64,000 nucleotides of DNA from Planctomycetota bacterium (GTDB lineage Bacteria; Planctomycetota; Planctomycetia; Pirellulales; Lacipirellulaceae): contig JAKOXH010000051.1 in assembly GCA_029781135.1 (NCBI GenBank), forward strand, positions 87,568 through 151,567. The letters are read 5' to 3'. The translations under genes and the position numbers were made by a program. Positions 27,465-37,203 of this stretch are shown in pieces; position 1 is the first letter of the stretch, and every line of letters begins with the position of its first letter. The notes below the pieces were generated by a model. It ran no database searches and was not told the DNA's origin. It was given only the letters and a program-made list of their open reading frames with translations.

Positions 27465-28791
27465 CGCTCGCTCCGCCGCTGGCCTGCAACGGCACTTGCT
27501 GCGGGATGGTTACTTGCGGTGTGGCCGTTTGTACGGGCATCGGCGGCTGCGTCAATCGCTGCTGCATCGACTGTTGCTGCTGCAAGAACTGTTGCTGCAT
27601 CGCTTGTTGCGCCGCCAACTGTTGCGCCGTCAACTGCGCTTGCTGCTGCGTCCAAGGCGATTGAATCGCCGGGGAAGCGCTAAATCCCATCCGCGTTGGC
27701 ATCATCGTCGCAGCCGCCGGTGTCGTGGCCGGTGCGGCGTTCATTGGCAGTTGCCCCGGGGGCTGCGCACCAAATGCCGCCGCACTCGTTCCCGGTTGCA
27801 TTCCCGGAAGCGTTCGATTCAGCGCCGGCGCTGGGGCCATGCTGGGCGGTTGCACGCTCGGCACGTTCTGGAATGCCGACAACGTCGCCTGCGCCACGGG
27901 CGCCGCAGCCGGCAGTTGAATCGCCGGCGCCATCGCCTGGCCACCATCTGCCCCCACTTGCGGCGCATTCATCAGCTGGGCCGCAGTCGGAATTTGGTAG
28001 TTGCCTGGCAAATTGATCGTCGTCGCCGACATTCGGCGCTCCGGTATTTCATAGGCCCCTTGGACAACGTTCCCCGCAATAGCCTCAGCCGGGGAACCAG
28101 CGGCCGGAGTTTCATAACTCGCCAGCTGAGTAGTACGCGCTTCGTTGCGCTTCGCCTGGACACTCTGCAGTGTCGGCAATGCCGGCTTGCTCGGCACGCC
28201 CTCCGGCACCTTCAGCGGCTCCTTTTTGCCGTTAAGAACCAGCTTTCCGGGCAGCACCTGGCGAGTTTGCTCGCTGCTGATGACCGCGCCCCCCTTTGGT
28301 TCAAAACGGCAAATCAGGCTCACATCGGTCCGCGGACCACCTGCTTCATCCCATGGCAGGAAAAAACTGTACGAGGCGCCGATCTCGTTCTTGCTCATGT
28401 GCAGCGGCACCTGCTCCGGCGGAAACACATACCGGCGTGTCGGCTTGTTGTCCGTCGGTTCCCGGTCCGTTTCGTCGAACGCATACACCACGAGTTGTCC
28501 ATCCACGATGATCGGGTTCTTTTCTTCCGCCTCATAGAACAACACCCGGCCACCGAATCCACGTTGCGATGGCTTGCCCGGCTGGCTCATTACCGTATCC
28601 GTCCATGTGCACACCATGCGATTGGGCGTTCCTTCGCGCGGCTTGTCCTTATCGCGAAACGGCCACGTGCTATCCAGACTGAATATTTTCGAAGGCTTCC
28701 AAGTCATCTTCGCGCAACCAACGCTGCCCGTCAGTGCAGCAACCAATACCATCAAGCTGACGGTCCGAATTTTGATATGGAAAGCATTCAT
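27430..28791 (-). CDS. Gln/Pro-rich outer-envelope lipoprotein
   Basis: 453 aa (MNAFHIKIRTVSLMVLVAALTGSVGCAKMTW), a type II signal with lipobox VGC (Cys26). Residues 30-215 form a beta-rich domain (VVYAFDETDREPTDNKPTRRYVFP, GASYSFFLPWDEAGG, TDVSLICRFEPKGGAVISS). After 240 the chain is Pro/Ala/Gln-rich with long Gln runs (TQQQAQLTAQQLAAQQAMQQ), probably disordered. It lies 132 bp after the secretin gene on the same strand and could be a partner of it (a pilotin or accessory lipoprotein is one idea, unproven). Its last 35 bases overlap the convergent BON gene. Confidence 0.75.
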   Translation of the reverse strand: MNAFHIKIRTVSLMVLVAALTGSVGCAKMTWKPSKIFSLDSTWPFRDKDKPREGTPNRMVCTWTDTVMSQPGKPSQRGFGGRVLFYEAEEKNPIIVDGQLVVYAFDETDREPTDNKPTRRYVFPPEQVPLHMSKNEIGASYSFFLPWDEAGGPRTDVSLICRFEPKGGAVISSEQTRQVLPGKLVLNGKKEPLKVPEGVPSKPALPTLQSVQAKRNEARTTQLASYETPAAGSPAEAIAGNVVQGAYEIPERRMSATTINLPGNYQIPTAAQLMNAPQVGADGGQAMAPAIQLPAAAPVAQATLSAFQNVPSVQPPSMAPAPALNRTLPGMQPGTSAAAFGAQPPGQLPMNAAPATTPAAATMMPTRMGFSASPAIQSPWTQQQAQLTAQQLAAQQAMQQQFLQQQQSMQQRLTQPPMPVQTATPQVTIPQQVPLQASGGASVSYPAGQTYLR

Positions 28792-28804
28792 TGTTCAGGC
28801 TCTC

Positions 28805-28865
28805 GTAAGGTGGGCATCGCCCAACCGCATTCGCGAATATTGATGGTGGGAGCTGCCCACCTTAC
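28805..28865. repeat. GTAAGGTGGGCA...TGCCCACCTTAC inverted repeat
   Basis: Perfect 12-bp arms at 28805-28816 and 28854-28865 with a 37-base loop, in the gap between the secretin and lipoprotein genes. It could act as a terminator-like structure or mobile repeat. Confidence 0.75.
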
Positions 28866-28923
28866 ATGTTTCTTATTATGCAAATCACGCTAAACAGGTA
28901 TCCACCCTTCTCATATCGAGGAC

Positions 28924-31900
28924 CTAGCGGCTAACTGTGGCAGCAGCTTGCGCAGGCTGAAAAGCAACCGGAGCGACTCGTGGTGCAACGGCCGCCGTCT
29001 CGTAACTCGCATTCGCGGGCCGATCGTTGTTCGGCGACTTACGCGCCGATGGCGTCGGTATTGGCTCTGCACTGGGTGTCGGTTGGCTACCATTTGGTAT
29101 AACGGATCCGCCGCCCGGTGCCGTAAGTGCTGGCTCGCATCCTGGCGTCGCTTGGCTTGGCGACAGCGGCAGCAGCCCCTCGGGCGGAACGACGCTCGGA
29201 TAGATCGAGTCCATTTCGCCTTCGCCCCATTCGTCGCAACGGCTGCGAAGTCCGGCCTCGCCGTGCACGTTCACGACGTCCGAGAGAATCCAACTCATAC
29301 GCGAAGACTCGATCTGTTTCACCAAATCCGAGTCCATCTTGTTGTAGACAATTTGCGGCGTCAGGATGATCAGCACCTCGCGCCGGCCTTCCGCGACGCT
29401 GTCGTAACGGAATAGATTGCCCAACAGCGGAATATCGGCAATGATCGGCACCCGCCGATGAATGTCGCTCTTGGTAGTCTCAATCAATCCGCCCAAAATC
29501 ACCGTTTGACCGCTCGTCGCGCTAATCGTTGTCAGTGCTCGCGTGGTGTCGATGATTGGCGCGTTCAAGGCTTGGCCATTGCTGGAGAACCCAATTGGTA
29601 CACCGGCCTCGGTCGAAACCTGTGATTTTTCCGCCATGATTTGCATAACCACGAGGCCGTCGGGGCTGATCCGCGGAATCAAGTTAAGGATCAGGCCGAC
29701 ATCGCGATAGATGATATTGTTCGTTTGCCCGAATGTCGTTTGGCTGATCCCAGTAACTGTCGGCACCTGTTGACCGACTTGCACCGTGCCTTGCTGTCCA
29801 TCCAATGCCATCAATTGCGGGCGGCTAAGAACTTCCAATCGACGTTTCTCTTGCAGTGCCCGGAGTAGGATACTGACGGCATCGCTCGATGCCGAGAACA
29901 CAAAGCCACTAAATCCAAGCGTCGGATCGACGCGATTCATGGCAAAATTAGCCAAGCCTTGTGCCCCCACTGTGCCGGCTGTCGCTACCGCATTCGAACT
30001 CAGATTGTTTCCCAGCGGCTGGGCAGTCGGGGAATTCCAATTAAACCCTGGCTGACCATTGGCGTTGATCACATTTTGCTGCGTCGTTTGAACGGTCGCA
30101 CCACCTGCACTTTGCGTTGTCGTCGTCGTTGTGATTTGTTGCACGTCGGACAACAATGACCGGTCGAACAGCACCGAATCCTGTAAACCAAGCTCGACGC
30201 CGAATTGATCGGTGTCGTTAAGAGCTACTTGCGCTATAAGCACCTGAATCAGCACCATCGGCGGCCGCTCATCCAAGTCCTTGACGATCTTCACCACTTC
30301 GTTGAAGAACCGCGGCGTCGCACTCACGATCAAACTATTCGTCGCGAGTTCCGGCACGATGATCACTTCCCGTTCAATCTGCTCGAACGGGCTGATCGTG
30401 GCCTGGGTTTGCGTTTCCACTTGCCGCTCGGTTTGCAGCCATTGATTCAGCGATTGGGCCACGTTCTCGGCAAACGCGTTATTCAAACGAAACACAGTCG
30501 TCTTCCGCTCGCGGAGATCGCCTTCATCGAGTCGCAACAAGATCGCTTCCACCACAGCCAAGTCTTCCTTGGTGCCCACCGCGATGATGCTGTTCGTGCG
30601 GTGATCGACCGAAAACTGCATCCGCACCGGGCTGGTTTGGCCCAACGACCCCGTATCCCCCGTTCCACTTGGGGTGCTCCCCGACACCGAAAACAGCGAC
30701 CGCAACATTTCCGTCAGGGCCGTCGAATCGCCATTTACGATCGTGAATACCTTAAGTTCAGCAGCCGCTCCCGCCACGTCGATTCGCTGAATTAGCGCGG
30801 CAATTTCCGCGATATCGCGCGGACTCGCACTAACGACGAGCGAATTCGACCGCTGATCCGCCACCACCAACGCCCGCGGCGCCAGTGTTACGTAATTATT
30901 TGCCGGGTTGCCCGCACCACCGGGAAACTGCGGCAAAGCCTGCCCTTGCGCCTGGCCAAGAAAATTCTCGACCAGCGTCTTCGCTTCCGTGGCCGTCGCA
31001 TGTTTAAGCGTGAACACCTCGAACCGCGAGGTGGGAATCACCGGCTGGTCGAGCCGGTCGACCAGGTCAATCGCCATCTTCACGTTTTCTTTACGCCCAA
31101 TGAGCAGCAGGGCATTCGGCTTGCCGAGCGGCGTAATATTGACCGTCCCAATCCGCGGCCCCAACACCTGTTGGTACAACGTCTGCAACAAGCCGGCAAC
31201 CTGCACGCTATCTACGTATTTCAGCGGATGAATGGTGATCTCCGGAACGGTTACGGTGCTCAGATCTTCAATCTGTTTAATGATGTCCATCACGCGCTGC
31301 ACATCACGCTCCGCACCACGCAACACGATGACATCCAGCCCTTCTACGTATTCCACCTGCACGGGCCCCATCAGGCCGCCCGCCGCCTCGGCGATCTTGG
31401 CCGCGTCAATCGCCGTCTGCGCGCTTCCCGGGGCCAATTTTGTTTCTCCCGGTTGCGGCGGTTGTGCTGGTGCCGCGGGTGCTGGCGCCGCCGGCGCCGC
31501 CGCGGGAGCCGCCGCTGGCGGCGCTGCTTGTGCCAGCGCGTCGACCGCTGGTTTCGCCTGCGGTTGGAAAATCGTGGAAACCAACGACGGTTGGCCCCCC
31601 GCCCGATTGGCCCCGTCGGCCATGATTACCTGCAGAGCCTGCCGGACTTGAGCACTGTTATTGGGTTTCGTCGAAACGAGTTTCGTGACGTGGTCGGGAG
31701 TGGCCGGCGGACTGTCGAGTGCCTCCACCACTGCTCGCCACGCCGCAACCTGCGCCGGTTGGCCGTCGAGCCTCACTTGCGCTGCGCGAATGTTCACGCT
31801 CATCATCACGCGGGCATTCGGCGATGCTTCGAGCGGAAAGCTCTGCCAATCGCCCGATGCATCAACCGTTGCCGGCAGCGATCGCGATAGCAATGACTCC

Positions 31901-32376
31901 AACTTCCCATGGATTTCCGCGGCCGGCACTTGCCGCAACTGGAACAACACGGCATTGCCTGGCACCGCCAGCCCAACATTCGCGTTCGCCGTTGCCTGGG
32001 TTTGCGGCACACTGGCTTGCGGTGCCGTGGCGGGGGGGGCCGTCGCCGCCAATTGCTGATGAAGCTGCACCTGCACCGTCGGCGGTGCGAACACCAACGC
32101 TTGCCCGGTGCGATCATCGATCGCGACCCGAATATCCGACCGGCCGGCAGTTTGCTGCTGCCAGCGCGTCAGCACCTCGCGCGTACTATTGTTTAGCGGA
32201 TAAGCTTCGACTTTCGATTCCTCAACCTGTGCCGTGGCAGCGCTTGATACCGCCGGCGCAGTCGATGCCTGGCCGCGCGCCAGGCTGTCGAGGTTCAATG
32301 TTACGAGCGTGAGAGCAAGCTGTCCGCACAGCTTGCCGCGACGCAACAACCAGTGCTTGCGATATGCGATCATCAT
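28924..32376 (-). CDS. Type II/IV-type secretin (GspD/PilQ superfamily)
   Basis: 1150 aa. An N-terminal basic-hydrophobic signal, then several secretin N-domains: EITIHPLKYVDSVQVAGLLQTLYQQ with ALLLIGRKENVKMAIDLVDRLD; FEVFTLKHATATEAKTLVENFLGQ with SLVVSASPRDIAEIAALIQRID; and FRLNNAFAENVAQSLNQWL with NSLIVSATPRFFNEVVKIVKDLD. The secretin core follows (QVGQQVPTVTGISQTTFG, VGLILNLIPRISPDGLVVMQ, GQTVILGGLIETTKS, VPIIADIPLLGNLFRYDS), with a C-terminal disordered tail after about 1030. Secretins form outer-membrane gates. No GspE ATPase, GspF or pilin gene is in the window, so this one is an orphan here. The SHD1-like gene lies just upstream. Confidence 0.93.
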   Translation of the reverse strand: MMIAYRKHWLLRRGKLCGQLALTLVTLNLDSLARGQASTAPAVSSAATAQVEESKVEAYPLNNSTREVLTRWQQQTAGRSDIRVAIDDRTGQALVFAPPTVQVQLHQQLAATAPPATAPQASVPQTQATANANVGLAVPGNAVLFQLRQVPAAEIHGKLESLLSRSLPATVDASGDWQSFPLEASPNARVMMSVNIRAAQVRLDGQPAQVAAWRAVVEALDSPPATPDHVTKLVSTKPNNSAQVRQALQVIMADGANRAGGQPSLVSTIFQPQAKPAVDALAQAAPPAAAPAAAPAAPAPAAPAQPPQPGETKLAPGSAQTAIDAAKIAEAAGGLMGPVQVEYVEGLDVIVLRGAERDVQRVMDIIKQIEDLSTVTVPEITIHPLKYVDSVQVAGLLQTLYQQVLGPRIGTVNITPLGKPNALLLIGRKENVKMAIDLVDRLDQPVIPTSRFEVFTLKHATATEAKTLVENFLGQAQGQALPQFPGGAGNPANNYVTLAPRALVVADQRSNSLVVSASPRDIAEIAALIQRIDVAGAAAELKVFTIVNGDSTALTEMLRSLFSVSGSTPSGTGDTGSLGQTSPVRMQFSVDHRTNSIIAVGTKEDLAVVEAILLRLDEGDLRERKTTVFRLNNAFAENVAQSLNQWLQTERQVETQTQATISPFEQIEREVIIVPELATNSLIVSATPRFFNEVVKIVKDLDERPPMVLIQVLIAQVALNDTDQFGVELGLQDSVLFDRSLLSDVQQITTTTTTQSAGGATVQTTQQNVINANGQPGFNWNSPTAQPLGNNLSSNAVATAGTVGAQGLANFAMNRVDPTLGFSGFVFSASSDAVSILLRALQEKRRLEVLSRPQLMALDGQQGTVQVGQQVPTVTGISQTTFGQTNNIIYRDVGLILNLIPRISPDGLVVMQIMAEKSQVSTEAGVPIGFSSNGQALNAPIIDTTRALTTISATSGQTVILGGLIETTKSDIHRRVPIIADIPLLGNLFRYDSVAEGRREVLIILTPQIVYNKMDSDLVKQIESSRMSWILSDVVNVHGEAGLRSRCDEWGEGEMDSIYPSVVPPEGLLPLSPSQATPGCEPALTAPGGGSVIPNGSQPTPSAEPIPTPSARKSPNNDRPANASYETAAVAPRVAPVAFQPAQAAATVSR

Positions 32377-32684
32377 GGGAACAGAAAATCGAGGCCTTTC
32401 GCAGTCGATTCAACGGGCGCGCACGACCTGGCGCGACCGTTACGATCCGCATAATCGGAATAATCGGCAAAGTTTGCCTGTTTACCCAAGAATTCTGGGA
32501 AGAGATGCAAAACTTCATCGCCAGCGACGCCGGCAGCTAGTGATGCATGCGTGCTCGCAACGCAATGCCTTCAAACGGAAAGAGCAAGATCTTGCTGATC
32601 AACTGAACTCTGGGTTAGTCCCGCGCAGCTGAAGGCCGCACGATTCATGTGCCGCGAACGCTGCAACAGGCGTGCAACATTCCT
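32377..32684. other. Gap of 308 bases upstream of the secretin
   Basis: Between the SHD1-like gene and the secretin gene on the same strand. No gene or repeat is recognised; it could contain a secretin promoter, for which I see no clear sequence. Confidence 0.5.
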
Positions 32685-33386
32685 TTACTTCCCAGTTGGT
32701 GCTGGCGGTTGCACACCCCGTGGAGTTTCTCCCGGGCCAGGTCCACCCGGAGAAGTTATTTGGACTTCGGCAAACCCCAATGGATCCGGTTCTAATGCAC
32801 TCGGATCAGGCTCCGAAGCCGCCGGTGTAGTCGCGGCAGCTGGAGCGCCTGGCCCAGGCCGCGGCCCTGCCGCTCCCGGCTCAGCCCCGCGCTCATCCGC
32901 CATCGGCGCGCCAGGGTTCTCACCCGGCGCCGCCGGAATTGTCGTATTGCCGTCCTTAGCCAGTTTCGCCGCCATCTCCTTGATCTTCTTCTGCGCGATA
33001 TCAATTTGCTTCACGCGCGATTGACAATCCTTGCTCAATTTCTCGACCGGCACCGTCTTTTCGTCCGAGGTACGCTCGGCACCTTTTCCACGCATGATCC
33101 GTAGTGTGACCGTCGTCAACTGCGGATCGTGCTTCACATAATGGGCAATGATCTTCGACTTGCCCGATAGATCGCTCCATTCCCGAATCTTCACCAGCCC
33201 AACGTATCGTTCCACCATGCTTCGTAGCACGCGGTCGTCCGACTTGGCCAAGTCCCAGTAATATTTGTCCACGCCCGCCGGCGGCGGCTCGTCCTTTTTC
33301 GTATCTGATCCTTGTTGCGCCCGCGCAGCACTCGCCAAAAGCAACACGATCGAGCAAATCGCCAATTGCCAGTGAAGTGATTTCAT
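32685..33386 (-). CDS. Exported SLA1-homology (SHD1-like) protein
   Basis: 233 aa. Signal peptide MKSLHWQLAICSIVLLLASAARAQ. The segment LVKIREWSDLSGKSKIIAHYV, then TTVTLRIMRGK and DEKTVPVEKLSKDCQSRV, follows the pattern of the SHD1 fold (R-W-x-D-xxG-K-xx-A, then KxxP-xxxLSxxD-xxY), which is common in planctomycete periplasm though first known from yeast Sla1. A Pro/Ala/Gly tail after 165 is disordered. In yeast this fold binds NPFxD-like peptide signals; in bacteria the ligand is unknown. It directly precedes the secretin gene on the same strand. Confidence 0.7.
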   Translation of the reverse strand: MKSLHWQLAICSIVLLLASAARAQQGSDTKKDEPPPAGVDKYYWDLAKSDDRVLRSMVERYVGLVKIREWSDLSGKSKIIAHYVKHDPQLTTVTLRIMRGKGAERTSDEKTVPVEKLSKDCQSRVKQIDIAQKKIKEMAAKLAKDGNTTIPAAPGENPGAPMADERGAEPGAAGPRPGPGAPAAATTPAASEPDPSALEPDPLGFAEVQITSPGGPGPGETPRGVQPPAPTGK

Positions 33387-33445
33387 CGCATTGCCTCTTC
33401 AATCTTGAACCAACTAGTGCAAAGTGGCTGGGGTCGAGCCTCCCA

Positions 33446-33608
33446 GGTGCCACTGCTGGCTTGTCCAGCAGTGAACTTCTACAACAACGTTGGCTGCCTG
33501 AGGTCAAGCCTCAGGCGAGCCCCCAGCGCGCTGGCCACTCGCCACGCTTGTAGCCGAATTCCCAAGAATTCGGTTCGACGCCGCCGGATTCTTGCGAATC
33601 CGGCTACG
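33446..33608. repeat. Cluster of four palindromic repeats
   Basis: In the 231-bp gap between the SHD1-like gene and the dehydrogenase: GGTGCCACTGCTGGCTTGTC to CAGCAGTG (33446-33473, same element as 45854 and 61551); GCCTGAGG/CCTCAGGC (33496-33516); CCGAATTC/GAATTCGG (33555-33573); CCGGATTC/GAATCCGG (33585-33604). Confidence 0.8.
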
Positions 33609-33617
33609 GCAGCTGAA

Positions 33618-35093
33618 TCACGCCATCGAGACCGTCACGGTCTTTAGCTCAGTGTAGTTTGCCAAGCCGGCTTCGCCCAGTTCCCGGCCGATGCCACTTT
33701 GCTTGAACCCGCCAAACGGGGCCGCCGCGTCGAACACGTCGTAGCAATTGACCCACACCGTGCCGGCCCGCACCTTGGCCGCGTACCGATGGGCCTTCGC
33801 CACATCTCGCGTCCACACGGCCGCGGCTAGTCCGAAATTCGTATCGTTCGACCGCCGAATAATCTCATCGACATCCTTGAACTTTAGCACACTCAGCACC
33901 GGTCCGAAAATCTCCTCGCGGGCAATCCGCATGTTGTCCGTCACGCCCGCAAACAACGTCGGTTCGACGAAATAACCCTTATCGCCCACACGCTTGCCGC
34001 CCGTGATCATCTTCGCGCCATCCTGCTTGCCATATTCCACATACCGCAAGATTTTGTCGAACTGCGCTTCGTCCACCTGCGGACCCTGCTGCGTCGTGGG
34101 GTCGAACGGGTCGCCCACCCGCCGCTCTTTGTTCCGTTCCTTGAGCCGGTCGATCACCTCGTCGTGCACGCGGTCTTCCACAAATAGCCGACTACCCGCA
34201 CAGCAGCACTGGCCTTGGTTGAAATACAGGCCGAAGTGCGCACCTTCGATGGCCGACTCCAAATCGGCATCCGCAAAAATGACATTCGGGCTCTTGCCGC
34301 CGAGCTCGAACGTGAGGCGCTTCATCGTCTCGGCCGCCTCTCGCTGAATGATCTTGGCTGTGGCGCCCTCACCCGTGAACGCGACCTTATCGACACCCGG
34401 GTGCTTCACAATCGCCGCCCCCGCCGTCGGCCCATACCCAGGGACCACGTTAATAACGCCATCCGGAATGCCCGCCTTCTGCGCGAGGCGAGCCATCCGC
34501 AAACAGGTGAGCGGCGTCTGCTCCGCCGGCTTCATCACGATCGTGCAACCCGCCGCCAGCGCCGGCCCCCACTTCCACGCGACCATGAGCGCCGGAAAAT
34601 TCCACGGGATGATCTGCCCCACCACGCCCACCGGCTCGCGCCGCGTATAACAAAAATAATCGCCACGAATCGGAATCGTCCGGCCTTCGATCTTATCCGC
34701 CCACCCCGCGTAGTAGCGCAAACAATCGATCACGAGCGGAATATCGGCCGCCCGCGAATCGGCAATCGGCTTGCCGTTATCGAGCGTCTCGAGCGCGGCC
34801 AGTTCATCGGCCTCGTCCGCAACGGCGTCGGCCAGCTTGTTCATCAGCGCGCCGCGATCGCGCGCATCCATCGTCGCCCACGGACCATTTTCAAATGCCT
34901 CGCGGGCCGCCTCGACCGCCGCCTCGACATCCTCCTGATCCCCCTCGGCCACCTCGCAAATCACTTCCTCGGTCGCGGGGTGGATCGTCTCGAACGTCTT
35001 CCCACTCGCCGCCGGCACCCACTTCCCGCCAATGAAACACTGCGTTTGCCGAACCTGCGGCCGCCGGACCTTTTTTTCCGTGATCGTTGCCAT
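33618..35093 (-). CDS. Aldehyde dehydrogenase
   Basis: Start ATG 35093 (MATITEKKVRRPQVRQTQCF) with GGGAG upstream; the frame extends to 35210 but that addition is not family sequence. 491 aa. NAD-binding motif VGVVGQIIPWNFPALMVAWK; catalytic Glu in LTFELGGKSPNVIF and catalytic Cys in YFNQGQCCCAGSR; EEIFGPVLSVLKF and FGGFKQSGIGRELGEAGLANY as in betaine- or retinal-type ALDHs. The usual FTGS motif reads FTGEGATAKII. It oxidises an aldehyde with NAD(P)+; the substrate cannot be told. Single gene between repeats. Confidence 0.95.
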   Translation of the reverse strand: MATITEKKVRRPQVRQTQCFIGGKWVPAASGKTFETIHPATEEVICEVAEGDQEDVEAAVEAAREAFENGPWATMDARDRGALMNKLADAVADEADELAALETLDNGKPIADSRAADIPLVIDCLRYYAGWADKIEGRTIPIRGDYFCYTRREPVGVVGQIIPWNFPALMVAWKWGPALAAGCTIVMKPAEQTPLTCLRMARLAQKAGIPDGVINVVPGYGPTAGAAIVKHPGVDKVAFTGEGATAKIIQREAAETMKRLTFELGGKSPNVIFADADLESAIEGAHFGLYFNQGQCCCAGSRLFVEDRVHDEVIDRLKERNKERRVGDPFDPTTQQGPQVDEAQFDKILRYVEYGKQDGAKMITGGKRVGDKGYFVEPTLFAGVTDNMRIAREEIFGPVLSVLKFKDVDEIIRRSNDTNFGLAAAVWTRDVAKAHRYAAKVRAGTVWVNCYDVFDAAAPFGGFKQSGIGRELGEAGLANYTELKTVTVSMA

Positions 35094-35350
35094 GCGTCGA
35101 GACTCCCTGAAAAGAATGTGAAACTGCCCCGATCGGGCACACAGAAAAAGCCTGAAGCTACCGCTCCCGCGTGGAATTGCCAGTGTAATTTTAACGCTGC
35201 CCGCCAGCAATTGTCATCTCGAAGTGCCTGTAAATGAGCAAAAGTTGTTCAATTTTCTAGACTTCATCCATTGAAAAGGGGTATCTTCAGTGAAGCCGAG
35301 TGATTCGACTAGGTTTGTTTTTCTTAGTGAATTATTGTGGCGAGGACATT

Positions 35351-36403
35351 ATGACGGCAACGGTTCCATCTTCTTATTTTCCGAAAAGCTTGCAGGCGAT
35401 GATCGCAGATGCCAAGACAGCCATCGCCAACTGGGATTCGAATGAGGGCGCCGATGACCCTATCGTGCAAAGGGCGAAAGACTGGCTGCTCCGCCTCAGC
35501 CAAGGGCAATACGACGACAACCTGTACTGGGACTGCGTAGCCGACGATTTGGAGGAGGCAGGAGATTGGCGAGGCGCTGTTTTAGCCTACCAAAAGATTC
35601 TCGATTTGCGCAGCGCAAGTTTGACCGAACATTGTAAGGCACATGCATCAATCGCCGCTATTCAACGAATGCACGGTGAAGATGACGCCGCGTTAGCGTC
35701 CTTTAAGAATGCCACCCGCAAGGCCAAAGAGTTCCACCTGCTACTATGGCGAAGGTATGTCCTTAGTGAGATCTCACAATTGCTGCGAATGAGATTCGTG
35801 CGTCGTGCCCGTAGCCTTGTGCGGAAGGGGTTTGCAGCCCACCAACCTAAGAATAACGATCATCTCGGCATTGCACAGTTGCTAATCTTATCAGCCCAAT
35901 GTGATTTGGCGCGCGGACGACCAGCCGAGGCTGCCAAATCATCACAGCTCGCATGGGATTGGCTCGATGTGCTTGTACAAGACGTGCTGAGTGTGCGGGA
36001 AGATGGTTTGCGCGACGCATGTGGCGTCCACCACGCCTATGCGAATTGGTGGTGCACTGAGGCAAAACGCCATCGCTTGGCTGGCGAGGGTGCGTCGGAA
36101 ATCGATGCGCTCTCAAACGCGATCGAAAGAGCAAGGCTTTGCTTTGATCGCGACGGCTGGAGAGCCCATTGGGACGATCTCTCACTGATGCACATTCTAT
36201 TACAAATCGCGGACGCTTATAATCGGCACGGCCAGAAGAGAAACTCTGAAACCGCTCGCGCCGAAGCAGAAGAGATTCGCGCCCGCAGAAAGTTCCCGCT
36301 AAGTCGCGACGCACTGGAACTCAGACCAAGACCGCCGTTGCTCATTCGGATCGCAGAAGCCACACGTCGATGGTGGCAGTCGTTGCTCGCCCGAAAAAAG
36401 TGA
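35351..36403 (+). CDS. Helical-repeat (TPR-like) cytoplasmic protein
   Basis: Start ATG 35351 (MTATVPSSYFPKSLQAMIAD), with GAGG upstream; an in-frame start at 35300 adds 17 residues. 350 aa. TPR-like helical pairs: YWDCVADDLEEAGDWRGAVLAY, CKAHASIAAIQRMHGEDDAAL, HLGIAQLLILSAQCDLARGRP, LMHILLQIADAYNRHGQKRNSET. The rest is helical and charged. No signal peptide. I cannot assign a function; base composition is more AT-rich than its neighbours, which could mark transfer. Confidence 0.6.
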   Translation: MTATVPSSYFPKSLQAMIADAKTAIANWDSNEGADDPIVQRAKDWLLRLSQGQYDDNLYWDCVADDLEEAGDWRGAVLAYQKILDLRSASLTEHCKAHASIAAIQRMHGEDDAALASFKNATRKAKEFHLLLWRRYVLSEISQLLRMRFVRRARSLVRKGFAAHQPKNNDHLGIAQLLILSAQCDLARGRPAEAAKSSQLAWDWLDVLVQDVLSVREDGLRDACGVHHAYANWWCTEAKRHRLAGEGASEIDALSNAIERARLCFDRDGWRAHWDDLSLMHILLQIADAYNRHGQKRNSETARAEAEEIRARRKFPLSRDALELRPRPPLLIRIAEATRRWWQSLLARKK

Positions 36404-36428
36404 CTCCCCAATCTTGGAATGCTACGAC

Positions 36429-36854
36429 CTATTGCAGCCAGTTTTCCACCCGCAACCCCGGCACCCTCTCGAAGTCGCACAAATTGGCCGAGAGCAAGAG
36501 CGCCCCTTGTTCGAGGGCGATGGAGGCGATCTTCAAATCCTGTGTGCCGATGCGGATTCGCGCTTTGCGAAAGGCTTCGAACCGATCCGCCGCCGGTTCG
36601 TTGAAGGGAAGAATATCCCATTTGCTCACAAATCGCACTAAACTTACCAGCCGCGTATAGTATAGGATTTGATCGTGAACGCGGCGCGCCCGACGAATTG
36701 CGGCTAGCCAGCCGCGCATTTGCTCCTCGAGGGTGATCGCCGTCATGGCAAAGTGCAAATCGACCGATCGCTGCATGTTGGCTGAGAGTATTCCGTACTG
36801 GGAATGCTCCGGATAGCGCAAAACCGTCACATGATCGGTGTCCAGAATGATCAT
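36429..36854 (-). CDS. VapC-type PIN-domain toxin
   Basis: 141 aa from ATG 36854 (MIILDTDHVTVLRYPEHSQY); a TTG three codons earlier is an alternative. PIN-domain acidic cluster: ILDTDH (Asp), TAITLEEQMRG (Glu), GTQDLKIASIALEQGA (Asp) and SANLCDFERVPG. PIN toxins of this kind cleave specific RNA and are held by an antitoxin. A small gene ends 91 bases upstream and another, UPF0175-like, further up; the first is the more likely antitoxin. Confidence 0.85.
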   Translation of the reverse strand: MIILDTDHVTVLRYPEHSQYGILSANMQRSVDLHFAMTAITLEEQMRGWLAAIRRARRVHDQILYYTRLVSLVRFVSKWDILPFNEPAADRFEAFRKARIRIGTQDLKIASIALEQGALLLSANLCDFERVPGLRVENWLQ

Positions 36855-36945
36855 CTCGAGCAAATTACCAAAATGCGGAGCCGCGTTTCCTCAAGAAACC
36901 CGCCGCGAAAATGAAAATCGCCGGCACGGAAAAGAGCAAGATGCT

Positions 36946-37170
36946 CTAAGATTCAGACTTCCACTTTTTGCGAGCTCGTTCTCGATCTGCCTCCCTAATC
37001 TTGCGAGCTTCCTCGTCGATCTCCTTCATGATTGGGTCGTTCGCGAACATCCCCACGGTCGACTTCCAATCGTCGCGACCTGGTTCTCCGTCGGGCCGCA
37101 GCTGACGCGAAAGTTGATCAAACTTCTCTTCCAACACTCGGACGCGCTCTTCCAGAGTCTGCTGGGACAT
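36946..37170 (-). CDS. Small coiled-coil antitoxin-like protein
   Basis: Start ATG 37170 (MSQQTLEERVRVLEEKFDQL), decided by AAGGAG at good spacing; the longer frame to 37200 lacks it. 74 aa: an N-terminal heptad coiled coil, then PGRDDWKSTVGMFANDPIMKEIDEEARKIRE, a pattern I recognise from small genes before PIN-domain toxins in planctomycetes and cyanobacteria. A strong promoter lies just upstream (37204-37232). Calling it the antitoxin of the downstream VapC-type gene is inferred from position. Confidence 0.7.
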   Translation of the reverse strand: MSQQTLEERVRVLEEKFDQLSRQLRPDGEPGRDDWKSTVGMFANDPIMKEIDEEARKIREADRERARKKWKSES

Positions 37171-37203
37171 CGTTGGTTCTCCTTCAATTTGTGGCATCAC
37201 CCA

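Noticed and set aside
33551..33608. Possible tRNA from GGTTCGAC
   Set aside because: The GTTCGA lies within two palindromes; there is no acceptor or anticodon arm.
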